A DNA stretch of 64,000 nt from Orbilia blumenaviensis (lineage: Eukaryota; Ascomycota; Orbiliomycetes; Orbiliales; Orbiliaceae). Each line of letters begins with the position of its first letter. The first letter of the stretch is position 1. A program made the translations under genes and the position numbers. A model generated the notes under the pieces. It did no database searches, was not told the origin of the DNA, and worked only from the letters and a program-made list of their open reading frames with translations. The stretch is from assembly GCA_036872755.1 (NCBI GenBank), contig JAVHNS010000018.1:496001-560000 (forward strand). The letters are read 5' to 3'. Positions 11,441 to 23,155 of the stretch are shown here, one piece after another.

Positions 11441-13015
11441 GATTCGTTCGGCGTTATTTGGTTGGGATTAATTGATCGTGTAGTGCTACGAGGGAACCGG
11501 CCCGAGACGATATGATCGCGCAGCGATCGATTTGTGGGAAAACGAATGACGGTATGTTGAAATGGTGAAAGACCAGTGTCAAAAGATTGAAGGAGGGAAG
11601 AGGGAAAAGGAATAGCTCATGGGTGGCTACGTAAGGTGGGAAGGTACGTAAGAAAGACAGGCCCTGAGGAAAGAGTCCTATCGGAGTATCCTGGGGGCTT
11701 AGTGCTAGTTTATAATTATCTATATTTACTACTTAATATCATACAGTATTATAGCGATAGCAATGTGTATACCCATTTTCTTGAATGTTTTGTTCATGCA
11801 AAACTCGGGTTTGATGCACAATGGCGGCCCTAACGCCTTCATGGTGAATCGTGGCTGCAGGGTGCACAAAGTTAATTTAATAAACGCGCTGAAGATGTGA
11901 TAAAGATTCTGCCTTTAACCCTATAAATCCCCTGACCTTGGCCGTCGATGGATTTGGAGACCGTACCCCTTGGAAGTACCAATCTTGTCCCCAGAACTAC
12001 CATGTCGCTCACGCCGTCCAAGCCAAAGCCGCACATTGGCACACACGAAATAGAAGTTACTAACCCAATAATGGCTTAGTGTAGTCTTGATACGATACAA
12101 AATTTGCCGCATGAAGGCCCCGTTTCAACAATTATGGCCTGCCGCATGTGACGTTGTGGCTTGAAACATGGCTGGAGGGCAGGGTTAACCTTGGCTGAAC
12201 CTACATGCTTAGACAGTCTTCTTCCAGACCCCCAAACTCGGGATTCCGAAGGCCGTACCTCGGGAAGCCATCTCAAGAGGCGCTTCGACTATCAATTCAG
12301 TCAACCAGAGTAATGGGGGAATTTGACCGCGGTGAGGCGGAACCTCGGCGCAACCGGGTTAACTTGGCGAGCCGAAATCCTGAGGCGCAAAAATACCACA
12401 AAATATAGAAGCCCTACCAGGCGGTATTGTAGACATTGGTTTAAACTCCAATAGAACCAGGACTAATAAATACGATAGCCTGAAGCATCGATATGTATCG
12501 TTAACGTTTGCTCGAGCCTCTGAAATCATAGATATTACTAAGATGCAAAGAGTATTATATTGTAATCATATATCGCAATATGTATAAATTGCGAGCTCTA
12601 TGGCTAATCATATTTGGAAGAGGTTATTATCACAAAACTATTCCTTCATGGATCAGGAAAATTATAATCTTTATAATTTAAAAAATTGCAAGGTGAAGAG
12701 TAGACGAGACTAAACCAGTTGGTATTAATTGCTTTTAAACGTAACAAGAATATATATCGCATGAATATATCTATTGGACAAAGATCCTTTATCGAGTTGA
12801 GCTCCGACAAAACGCCATAATAATCCGATATTCCCAGAATATGAATACTACAAAGTTGTAAAAGAAAAATATGAAACGGCTTGTAAAAGTGCCACCTTTC
12901 ATGGATGGGCTGAATTGTTCCTCAAATCCCCAACCAAAAATCTAGGCTCTACTATAGAGCGATACGTCGGACACATCAAGCGGCACAATAACTTCTAGGA
13001 GTTGACTATGAAGCT
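11441..13015. other. Intergenic between pseudo-subtilase and I9-like gene
   Basis: No gene is supported. 11441-12400 has mixed composition with short overlapping frames. 12420-12980 is strongly AT-rich. I looked for a missing propeptide exon or a subtilase fragment linking the two flanking genes and saw none. Confidence 0.5.
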
Positions 13016-13381
13016 CTACACACGGCCAACCATTTTAACACCGCCATTCTTCTCAACACTGACGACGTTTGGCATAGTGGCGATGTTATCAGCCTCCGCC
13101 TGAGTAACTTTAACGGTGAAAGCTCTCATATTATCACCAAACGGATTGGTTTGGTTTGTTTCAAAAGCCTTGATCGAAGGCCATTTGGCACCCATCTCGA
13201 AGAATATTTCTCCCCATGTGCGCTTTTCCTTGTCGTCCATGACAATGAGATATTCGCTAACAGCTGAGTCTCCGGTTGGGGCAGCGACAGCAGATTTGGT
13301 TGGAGAAGGCGCTTGCGCGACCGGGGCTGCAAAAATGGAGGCGAAGAGGAGGAAAGTGGAGAGGAAAGTAGTTGGCTTCAT
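13016..13381 (-). CDS. Secreted stand-alone I9 (subtilisin propeptide/inhibitor-like) protein
   Basis: 121-aa intronless gene. I chose the ATG at 13381 because it begins a good signal peptide (MKPTTFLSTFLLFASIFAAP). An upstream in-frame Met would bury it. After a short Ala/Pro linker, residues about 42-118 match the inhibitor I9 fold: first strand SEYLIVMDDKE, a helix-rich centre, then AFTVKVTQAEADNIATMPNV followed by the closing strand VVSVEKNGGVKMV. In proteases this domain is the intramolecular chaperone and first inhibitor. Here nothing follows it. Stand-alone I9 proteins are known in fungi as proteinase inhibitors. The neighbouring subtilase on the same strand lacks exactly this domain. 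Confidence 0.8.
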   Translation of the reverse strand: MKPTTFLSTFLLFASIFAAPVAQAPSPTKSAVAAPTGDSAVSEYLIVMDDKEKRTWGEIFFEMGAKWPSIKAFETNQTNPFGDNMRAFTVKVTQAEADNIATMPNVVSVEKNGGVKMVGRV

Positions 13382-16300
13382 TTTGGGATAGAAGAAAAAC
13401 TGGAGCGACAGCCTGTATCGATATAAGTATGAGAATGTATCGGTTCTATTCGACTCGCGAATTGATATTCCGGTATTCAAGTGGGTTCCTGGATGAGGAT
13501 GGTGAGGGTGGAGATAGAAAGGTATCGCTTCAGTGGGAAAACATTGATAATTTATATTCATCAAGACTATTATCTCGATGATATGCTTGTAGCCCAGATA
13601 TCAACTGGATAGGCCTGTAGGGTCACCCACTATCATAATTGGAGTTCGAGAAGCCTAAGATCTCCTAATCGGAACACAACTTGGGGTTACAAAGCTCGCA
13701 AAGGGATCTGGGCGACGTTTCGATAATTGAAGATCCTTGGAGGCCTTCTCACATCCACTGTATTTAGGATGTTTAGCTGTTTGGATTGCCTGCAATGATG
13801 TTTCAATAGAAAGTGTGAATGTAACGTGCTGGCGAAACATACTATTTCAGACTAGCTTCGTGCTCCGCATATGAATGGACTCCCGTTAAGTAATTGAGCT
13901 CTGCAATAGATTGCATATGTGAGCATGCTGCTTGGTTCAATTAATCAACTATCAAGCAAAGCTGAAAAGATATCAATAGCGAACGAGCGGCATAACCGTC
14001 CCCATCCTGCTAGTCCTAAGATAGTTACCCCGTTTCTGCAGGAAACTTTATTTGCTTTGGGCATGAACTTCGACCTGCGCTGCCCCTGTTGTTTCACGTT
14101 TCAAGAATTGCGCCCCATTGTGAGAACAGAGTGTCGGGGAACAAGACAACATTATGGCGAAACGTTCCATAATACCAACAAAGATGTGAATCCAGTTATG
14201 TTGCTAATAACTTGGGAAGAAAAACCTAAGCCGCTAGGGATGCTGCACGAATAGATCAATTGTGAATTGAGGCCTCTATTAGGTAGCGTTCTAGTAAAGT
14301 GGCAGCGGCTGCTCTGTGCTCTGTGCTCTGTGTTTGCTCCTAACCAGCGTATCATTTTAGGTTAATATCCTCTTTAGGAAGGTTTGTCTCCAACTCCTCT
14401 AAGAACTGTGTTGTGCTCCCGATAATCCAACATTTCCTGCGATGTGCTATATACCTGGTATATACTGGGAATTTCACTACTATTAGGTAGCCATTCTTCA
14501 TCTCTTTTACGTTTCACGCTGACCCTAACAACTTAGCTACTTAAATACACGCTTGTCATGATTATTGCCACTGAAGTTATCCTAAGTACCACTACTTTTA
14601 CAGCCTATTATGGTGACCGTCATCTAAATTTATGACCCCGAAGCTAACTAAACAGCACCTCATGGTAAGGTTTCCCAAGGACCCAGCCATAGTATCCCAG
14701 CAGTGCAAGCTCCTGATACATAAAACTTGCAGCTGATGGAGAGAAAATTTCACATCTATTCACAAAATCCCATCGGAACGAACGATATTTTAACAATAGC
14801 TGATCAACACCATCAAAGAAGTCAAGATTTCACACGTGGCAATCTTCTAGCCGACCGATACCCACCCAGGCAAGAGACCAGTGAGAACTTTCCTTTGCGC
14901 TTGAAAAAAAAAAGTATCTCCATACCGAAACCCTTTGACGATTACCACAGGCATCGAGTGATTCGTGATAAGACGAGCGAATTGTCAAGGGCATGCCTGA
15001 TATCAGTCTCGCGACTAGACCGCATTCCCACTGGTCGAGATATTCCACCTTAGACCAAAGCCGTATAAACTTCGTATTTTGTGGCGATAAATATAATATA
15101 TACATCATAAAAGAAGCAATGAGGGTTCACCGAACTTCGTGATGTTAACTCTAGAAGCAGTCCGAATCTCCAAGCACGTACTACGTCGACGCCAGCAGAA
15201 GGAAAATAACAGGCCGTGGGTTATTACCCCGCCCTTTGGCCCGTCACCAACAGTCATTATATCACCACTACAGATCCCCCCCCCGGGGGGGGGGGGGGCT
15301 TATAAAGGCAACAACTGGGACGGCCGGATGTGCCTTGGAAGCTTCACCATCTCCACATGAATTTTTGGGTTGAAACATTGTTAGTATTGTTATAATTGCT
15401 GATCGCTAATAAGTTAATTCCATCTGGGCCAGTTTTACAGAGATTAGTTCATAAGATCAGTTCTACCAACTAGACTATATAACACAATCTTTGAACGAAA
15501 TGCCTTATTAAATTTACGCCAGTGCATTATACCCGATTTAAGGATATGAATTCTTAAGATACTGAGATAATATTATGGATTAGGTGTCAAAGCGGGTTCT
15601 AAAGTCAGCTTCTCCAAGGCAATTAGTATTAACCGCTGTGCGCCAACGGCCAGCGCAGTAATACATATATACAGCCTAATTTAGGTGGTAGGGTGTTCGT
15701 TCACCATCCATGGCCAGCGGGGAAACATATGATCAATAGACAGCACACACGCGCTAATTGAGGGAGATACCAGTCATCAGTTTATCAGAATTACATTATA
15801 AGCGATGTATATACACACGGTTACCGCTCCCTGCGCGCCTTTTATACTTGTGCAATCAAACCGAGGAGATAATGTCAACAGTAGTCTAAAGGTTGTTAAT
15901 TCCACATCTATATATAGTACTTCCATGAAAGGCAACAGGTTTCATCGATATCACCCACTAGTCTTGTAAACAAAAGGCCCCCTCCCTCATTCCCGAACAT
16001 ATCGAAAAGTGAATATTCGAATCAAAAGTAGGAAAGAAAAAGAGTAAAAGTAAAAGTAGAATAAGCATTTGCTAGTATAGAACGGAACAACCGTATAAGC
16101 GGAAATATGCAAGGTGAAGGCGAATGTGGGAGAATATGAAGAATATCAAACATGAAAATAAATAAATCTATTCATGCACATCCCGTGAGTTTTGAATAGA
16201 AGAGGAAAATAATTGTGGGCAGCGAGCAGGTTCCAGAGGGGCTTCTAACATCCTTTTCATAACAGAAAACATGTTAACGCAAGACATGGCCGGGCATGAC

Positions 16301-16579
16301 AATCTTAATCATAAAGAAAACTTATCATGAGAGGGAATGTAAAGGGAAAGGGGGAAAGAGAATCGAAACATTAGAGCGAGAAGGAAAGTCTGAGGCGGTA
16401 TTTGTGTACTGAAAGGGTCAACAATTATACCCTCTACAGATACCCTCCCTCTATGCAGCGGCGGAGCTAACGTTGTCATACGTTGCTCCTACTCTCCTCC
16501 TACATCGACCTATGAGCCTTTTTCTAACGTTGTAAATCGTTCTATCCCCACTTTCGGGGGAAGTATCGGCTGAGACCCT
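13382..16579. other. Gene-free region
   Basis: No gene is supported across 3.2 kb. Open frames at 13919-14254 and 14727-15053 (+) show no motif and are likely chance. It contains three tandem GCTCTGT heptamers near 14311-14331, a C9G14 tract at 15276-15298 and AT-rich stretches. About 16000-16570 is purine-rich on the plus strand and probably holds the kinesin 3' UTR. Confidence 0.5.
15276..15298. repeat. C9-G14 homopolymer junction
   Basis: Nine C followed directly by fourteen G. The strand can fold on itself or form a G-run structure. Such tracts are unstable and hard to sequence, so the exact length may be unreliable. Confidence 0.9.
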
Positions 16580-19500
16580 CTATCTCCCAAACCATGTGCT
16601 CCTCTTCCCGCCGGCCTCACTGGCGTTGCTTCCGCCTCCCATAAAGCCCCCAATGATTGGAATACTGCTGTCAGCTCCACCACCTCCTCTCAATGGCTTC
16701 GCAATTCGGCTACCAGCAAAGCTGAATGCCCCGCCTGATGTTGGGGAACTCATGTCCCTGCTTCCGATCTTGGCAGCTTGTAGACGTTCTTTGACGGCGG
16801 TGAGTTGTGCTTCGAATCTATATCATTGAATGTGTGAGTTTCAATTAAAAAAGTTAGAGAGATATAAATATCATGTGTGACATACCGATCACTCTGGTCA
16901 GTGAGTTTGTCTTGGCTCTCCCTCAAACCTTGTTCCAAGCTCTGGATTCGTTCGTTCCTGGCAGTCAACTTCCTTTCCGCAATAGCAACCTCCTTCTTCA
17001 AGCTGCTATTCTGCTCGACGAGTTGACGCTGAACATGGGTAAGTTGCTCAAGGTTTCGTTCAAGGAAAGCCATCTTCTTCTGCTGGGCGCGGTTGTTCGA
17101 GCTGCGAAGAACATTGTTGTACTGCTCGCGTGTCTCATCCAAGGAGATCTCGAGTTCGACAACCTATGTATAATTAGCGCCTACTCGTGCCAAAAGCGGA
17201 CATGTTAAGGAAGAAAAGATTACCCGCTCGCAGCGATTTTGCAAGTCGCGCATCAAACTCTTCTTCATTTGATCGAATTCAGCAATCTGCTGCGCGACAG
17301 TCTTGCCATTTGGTAGCGCCGGTGTGCCATTGGCTTGTTGTGCCCCAGCCTTCAATTTTCTTTCCGCCTCTTCAACATCCTTCTTCAACTTCTCGTTCTC
17401 CTCCGCCTTCTTCTTAACTTCGACCTTCAAGTCTTCCAGCATTTGAGTCTCTACTTCTCTCTTCGAGGTGTAGGTCTCTTCTAATTTCTTTCGGATATCG
17501 TCAACATCCGCTCCTTCAAGGCCATTTTCGAGAACATTTCTGTACTGTTTCTCAAGCTCCACAAACTTCTTCTCGAGCTCTTCTCGCTTCTTCAACGCCG
17601 CATCGTTCTCCTCGACTTTTTCACTAAGGTTCAGCTCAGTTTGTCTTATCAAACCTTGCGCCTCCTGTAGTTTGGTCCTGATCTCTGTCAAATCTTGCTC
17701 TGGTATCGAATCGCCACCTGCAGCAATATCGACAAGGCTGTTTATATTCTCGATGACGCTTCGTAGTAGCCTCTCGTTCTCGCTAAAGACTTCGTCTCCA
17801 AGATCGAACCCGGCCATCATCTTCGCCATCTTCTCTGCCTTTCTTCTCTCTTTCTCCTCTGCCGCTGCGGTAGCTTCTTTAGCTGATACCTTGACATCTA
17901 GAAGATGTTGTTTGACTTCGTCAAGTTCCGCTGTTAATTCCAAGTTTGCCTCCTTTAGACCGTCCATCGTGATAAGAGCCTCCTTGCTCTCAAACGAGAC
18001 CTTCTCCAAGTTCATTTTCAAGTCGCTAACCTCCGCTGTCAGCTTTTCGTTTTCCTTGCCCGTCACTTTGTCCTTCTCCTTGTAAATCGCCAATTCTTCT
18101 CTCAGGGCAGCCAACAGCTTTTCAGCGGCAGCGGCTTGGCTCTCCTTCTCCGCAATTTGATCCTGCAGTTCATTCTCCCTCTTCAAGAACTCTTCTTTCT
18201 CGTCCTTGTCCAACATCACAGTCGGGGTGGCGCTCCGCATGAGATCCGCTCTACTATCCGGTCTTCCAGGGCTTACTGGAGTCACATCGGCAGAAAAACG
18301 TGCAGGTGTGCTAGGTCTCCCCAGGTCTTTCGCCAATGTGCTCCCAATGCTCCCCCTCTCCCCTCTGGTCTGTTGTGTTGCCGACGCCGGCTGTGCAGCC
18401 TGTCGAATGACCGCTTCAACGGCAGGTGTAGGTACAACCCATCTCTCCTTCGCTACAGTTTCACCACTTCTCCAAACACTGACTTCGCCCTCGAGTGTTG
18501 ATACATACTCTTGGAAAGTATACATCTGCTGCTGAGCTTTCCTCAACAACGCCTTCAGTTCCGCTGGACTTAATTCAGCATTGATCTTGGCCTTGTTCTT
18601 GATGGCCTTAGCTCGAACACCGAATCTCAGCGTTGACACCGTTTCCGCATCGTTGTAGCTACTTGGAGAGGCGCAAATGATGAGGGTGGTTCGGGAATTA
18701 CCACCAAGAGATTCTTGGAGGATACGAGTAAGCTTCGAATCTCGATACGGAATATGTTGAGATTTGCCATCCGTTAACGAGTTAATGACATTACCCAAAG
18801 CTGAGAGGGATTTGTTGATCTTCTTTGCCTCCTCGAGGGTTTGACCGGAGGCGCCGGTTTTACCAACCTTTTCCGAACCAGCTAAATCAACCAAAAAGAG
18901 CTGTCCGGATTTGGCACTGCCGGTTTCCACGTTCTTTTGAGTGACAGTGATGACGAAGATGGAATGAGACCGAGATGATTCTTGGTTCATGTTTGTGGCA
19001 CTGACAGCACGAGCATTACCACCACGTCGCATGACTTCGTAGACCTCTTGAACGCTGCTAACGTAAATTTCAAGTAAGCCTTTAACATAGATACCGCGGT
19101 TCTTTTCCTCGTGAATGGGCAAATTGTCATTCTGAGGAGCAAGGAGATCGCGAATCTTCTCCATGTAGATTTCCATGTAGCTAACTCTGACGGTGTATTC
19201 GATATTTCCGGGGCTGGCGAGGATGGAAGCAAATATTTGCTCAACGATACGAGGAATAATACCCTTCGTTACGTCGGAATCGATATCAGCTCCCATCATC
19301 GTGAAAGATTTACCGGCACCAGTCTGGCCGTAGGCGAAGACGGTGCCGTTATAACCGTTTAAGATGTCATCGACGGTAGGACGGATGGAGAAGTCGAAGA
19401 TGTCAGTTTGTTTGCATGTCATGTCGAACACGCGGTCGAACGTGAAGGTGCCCTGGATATCGCCAGACTACACAATACATCAAGTCAGTAGATGCGAAAC

Positions 19501-19751
19501 AAGAAAAGACGATAACGGGATACGGACGTTGATTTCACATGTGTCCGGTGAATGGAAAGAGACAATCTCCTTCGCTTGCTCTCTAATTTCGATTTTGTTT
19601 TGAGGTCGGAATCGACAAATGACTAAGAGGGCATAGTGATTAGCGAAGGGTTTGATAGAACCCCAAAGCGTGGAAGTTAGGTGCTTAGGAGCGTCTCTAT
19701 CGATGACATACCCTTAATCGAACTATCTCTCGCACCCCCCGACCTAATCAT
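16580..19751 (-). CDS. kinA: Kinesin-1 heavy chain (conventional kinesin)
   Basis: Five exons join to 964 codons: 19751-19712, 19622-19528, 19467-17224, 17163-16886, 16817-16580. The N-terminal motor has the P-loop GQTGAGKS (92-99), switch I NQESSRSH and switch II DLAGSEKVGKTG, and ends near RAKAIKNKAKINAELSPAELK. A long coiled coil follows. The cargo-binding tail has the strongly conserved fungal segment DETREQYNNVLRSSNNRAQQ. The autoinhibitory IAK motif is present at 924-926 (SRIAKPLRGGG). This is the plus-end microtubule motor for vesicles and, in hyphae, dynein delivery to tips. Length and order match fungal KHC (about 930-970 aa). The start (MIRSGGARDSSIKV) is in a 40-nt first exon and is the least certain part. 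Confidence 0.95.
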
Positions 19752-20928
19752 TGCCAGAGACTATTAGCATCCATCTACACCCCACATCATCACATGTCTA
19801 CGGGGTTCCCGATGTCTAGAACTCCTCCAATAGACCGACCGCCTCAGCTCGAGATAAGGGACGACGGATCGGAAAAACCAGCTACATACGCCATGTTTGC
19901 GGTTGTTTTGAGCTGCTCCGAGCCCCGTAAATTCAAATTATATCGATGGTAGTCGGCCTGATGTCGTCACTGGTCCGGCTAGGCCGGAGATATGGAGTAT
20001 CTGTTAATGCAAACAGCCGGTCGTATGCAGCTTGGTTCCGGGAATGTCTCGAAAGATAGGAAGATCGAAAGTGGCGTGTACTCGTTACTGCCGTCGTGGC
20101 TCGTGCGTGAGTCTTGAGAGGTCGGAAGGTGGTTGCGTATCAAGGAGGGTAAGCGGGGGTGAAAGCTTTCTTTGGCCGAAGGGCAGGTGTTTGTCGGGTT
20201 GAGCTGTTGAGCAGATAGCAAACGTTTAGGTGCAATGTCAGAAGCAGCTCCTGGCAGTTTTCCGCTCTGGAGAAACAGACGGGGAGTCAGTGATGAAGCT
20301 GAAGAGATGATTCTGGAGAAAAATCTGGCTAGTATGTCCTGGGCTGGCTTCGGCGAAAGGGAGGTTGTATCGTCGAGCAGTTGAGGCGAGGTTGATGGGA
20401 ATTGAATGGAAGTTGGACAGCAGCCAATCAACGGGAAGTTGTCGACATAGTCAGAGCTGGACAGCGCATCAACAGCCCAGCACCTGCATATGAACGCAGA
20501 CTGACATTCCCGGCGAGGCCTTTCGACTAGGATAATATCAAGGGAAACTCCATGCAGGCACTGCCAATTTACCTCAAGCAAACAAGTACATACTATTATC
20601 TTATGACATCGACGTTAGTCGACTATACTAGAGCTACCTACTGCTAGCATTAAGCAAACGTTAGGTATCTCCAACAGACGTGGCGGTGGAGGACAGTGGC
20701 GGTGTTAATGTGGCTGAAATACCACACAACTCTTATGGTTCGTTTGCATCACCGTTTGTGAGACTGTGCACTAGTGTGAGTACGTGTCAAGTAGGACAAG
20801 AAAAAATTATACAAGAAGATTCGTGTTAAAGGAGGCCGCCCAAGAGACAAAATCGAGCAGTCTGACAAAAAGAAATCTAGCTCAGGGAAAAGCGATAGTA
20901 TAGAGAACTCATGGGAGCAGGTAATCAA
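19752..20928. other. Kinesin promoter and 5' region
   Basis: No gene is supported. A 200-codon minus-strand frame (19979-20581) opens with TTG, has no ATG start or motif, and lies where the kinesin leader and promoter would be. Its sense strand is pyrimidine-rich, as expected of a fungal leader. Confidence 0.5.
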
Positions 20929-22543
20929 TTAAGCAGCCAGAACCGCGTCCCGATCCCAAGTTCCCGCAACTGGTGTCATCGCCAACTTGATGGTCTTAAC
21001 CCAGTACTCCAAGCTACAGTCCGTAGTAATTCCAGTTAGTCACTTTTATTGGGAATACTCCATATGTTTCACTACTTACCTTGGAACCATAAATTTGGAC
21101 GCATCAATGACTTCGATCTCAGCTTCATTGACCTGCTCTTTGTACCGCAACCGCTCAGCCTTTCTGAACCTGCTATGTGCTTCGTTAGCCCTGTTAAGGG
21201 CTAATGTAGCAAGTCCAACCTCCCTTTGAAGCTCTGGTTTCCCTGGGTTTTCCCGTAAAGTACGATTGGTCTCTCTGACACCGATTTTCATTGTGTTGAT
21301 GACCATTAGGATAAAAAAGTCATATAGATGCTCGACAACTAGGCTCCTAATATCAGTATCCGCATGTCTCTTGTAATATAGATAGACTGTAAAGTTATTC
21401 TTACTTTTCTTGAGTGTGATAAGGAATTTCTCAGTGTTCTTGTCAACATCAGTTCCAAATCCAGGGATCCATCTGGAAGCCCAAACTTTGCTCTCAACGG
21501 AGTTATAGACCCAGAACTGGAACTGGTTTCCATCAGACAAGATACCAAGCATTGGAACCCATTTTCCAGCTATAATATTCTTGCGGTCGCAAACTAAATC
21601 GCCAATTTGTCAGCCAGAAGGTATTCAAGGAGGGGCAGTTATGCACTACGCCCCGCAGCCTTTAAAAGAGGAGAGTGTACCATAAAACTCAGCCAACAAC
21701 CTTGCTACCCCATCACTGTCGTTCTTCTTTTCAGCTTCGGAATCAACAGCAACATACACCAACCCACGGACCCCCAAAGACGCGATTACGGCCTCTTTAA
21801 CCTTGGGGGAAGGGTACCCAATACCAATTCCAAGAGAACTTCCTGGACTAAACTCCAAGAGCGGGAGCATTCCAGTGAGTTCATAGAACAACTGCTTGAA
21901 TCAGATATCTGTTTATTCCAACGATATAAAGAACCCAAATGGGAGTCTACCTCAATAACCAGGTTGCTTCGGAGACTGGGATCGTTAAATGCTTTTGAGA
22001 TCCCATACTTGTAAGCCCTTCGAAGAAAAGATTCTTGAAAGACCTTGAAGTAGAAAATGTTGACGCGAGAACGGTAGATTTGGAGGTGTTTGATATCATC
22101 GACACTGCCGAGGCCGATGAATTTTGCAATTGTCGGGAAAGCGATACCTTTGAATCCAAAAGGGAGACGGGCTGCTGCATACTCCATTACTACCCATGTT
22201 AAGCAGAGACTATTGGTGTCCAGAACTTACCGGCGAGCTTTTCAAGGTCGTCTTCAGGCAAATCATACATACTCAAAAACTTAAGAAGTTTCGATTCAGG
22301 TCCACTGCCATGGGTACAGTGAGTACTCTCATAGATTTGAATAAGCGGGTTCTCTTTACCAGAGCGGCCGCTGTCATCCCAATCAGGAGCCTTTAAGAAC
22401 GCGGCAGCGTTGACTTCAGGGAGCCCCTCGGGATTGGCTGGGGATGGCGGTAATCTCGCGAACTCTGGCCCGCAGATATTGACCACTCGTAAAGGAGGTG
22501 TGGGGGCTTGGCCCTCTTGTCGGTTCCAGATGCTGGTGTCCAT
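20929..22543 (-). CDS. Hypothetical protein, 453 aa
   Basis: Five exons join in frame to 454 codons including the stop: 22543-22231, 22189-21951, 21891-21681, 21593-21080, 21013-20929. Introns are 41-88 nt with GTAAGT, GTAGAC, GTACAC and GTAAGT donors. The product has no signal peptide or membrane helix. An N-terminal Pro-rich region (about 1-60) precedes a globular part with FLSMYDLPEDDLEKLAVMEY, a hydrophobic stretch LFYELTGMLPLLEFSPGSS, a beta-like block GKWVPMLGILSDGNQFQFWV and a charged helix QREVGLATLALNRANEAHSR. I do not recognise the family. The last exon is short but closes cleanly on TAA. The intron at 21950-21892 has a weak branch region and is the least certain junction. Confidence 0.65.
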
Positions 22544-23155
22544 GATGTCGAATTCAATGCTGTTTCATTTGTGCAAGATGATGAAATGGTTTAAATGCTA
22601 ATCCTAGCCCGAGGTTGAAGGTAAATATGATACCTAAAGCCCGGGGAAGGTCGCCATATAAATACTTCCAAAGTGTGTAAAGTTACGCCTCAATCTAGGC
22701 TACTTAGCAGAGCTTTCTAAAATTTTATTGACACTACTCGGCGGAGGGCCACTATAAGACTACGGTGAGTCCAGCCTTGTTGTTGATGAAAGCCACATCG
22801 TGCCCCTCTACACTCGGAAATAGCCTAGGGTTGGCCAGCCTCTTTGCCTACAGCGCCTGGACTCAAGGCTGGGCCTGCCTGCCCTTAAGAGTAGAATTTT
22901 ATGTAGATGTCTCCTTGATCAATGGATCGTCTATAGCTCCTCCGCTTCTTACAAGGTTAATCACACGTAGGGGGGTAACGAGTTATTTGCCAGGCCACAT
23001 CAGGCCATCAAGCGAAAGCTTCACACAAGAGTTAAAGGTACGGTATGGTTTGTGTGCAAACTTTTAGCTAGTATACAGGTCCAAAGTAATTTACAAGTCC
23101 GGTAGGCTCCATAATCTAAAGGCTAGCTGTAGCAGAAGCGCACGACACTGCTGGT
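22544..23155. other. Intergenic
   Basis: Spacer between the 453-aa gene's start and the end of the methyltransferase gene. A 100-codon plus-strand frame (22765-23067) has no motif and no splice context. Nothing else is seen. Confidence 0.5.

Noticed and set aside
17672..18085. 137-codon plus-strand Ser-rich frame
   Set aside because: Antisense shadow of the kinesin coiled coil; the Ser/Leu-rich content mirrors Glu/Lys-rich codons.
19979..20581. 200-codon minus-strand frame just upstream of the kinesin start
   Set aside because: It opens on TTG, lacks motifs and sits in the expected leader/promoter; pyrimidine-rich sequence explains the lack of stops.
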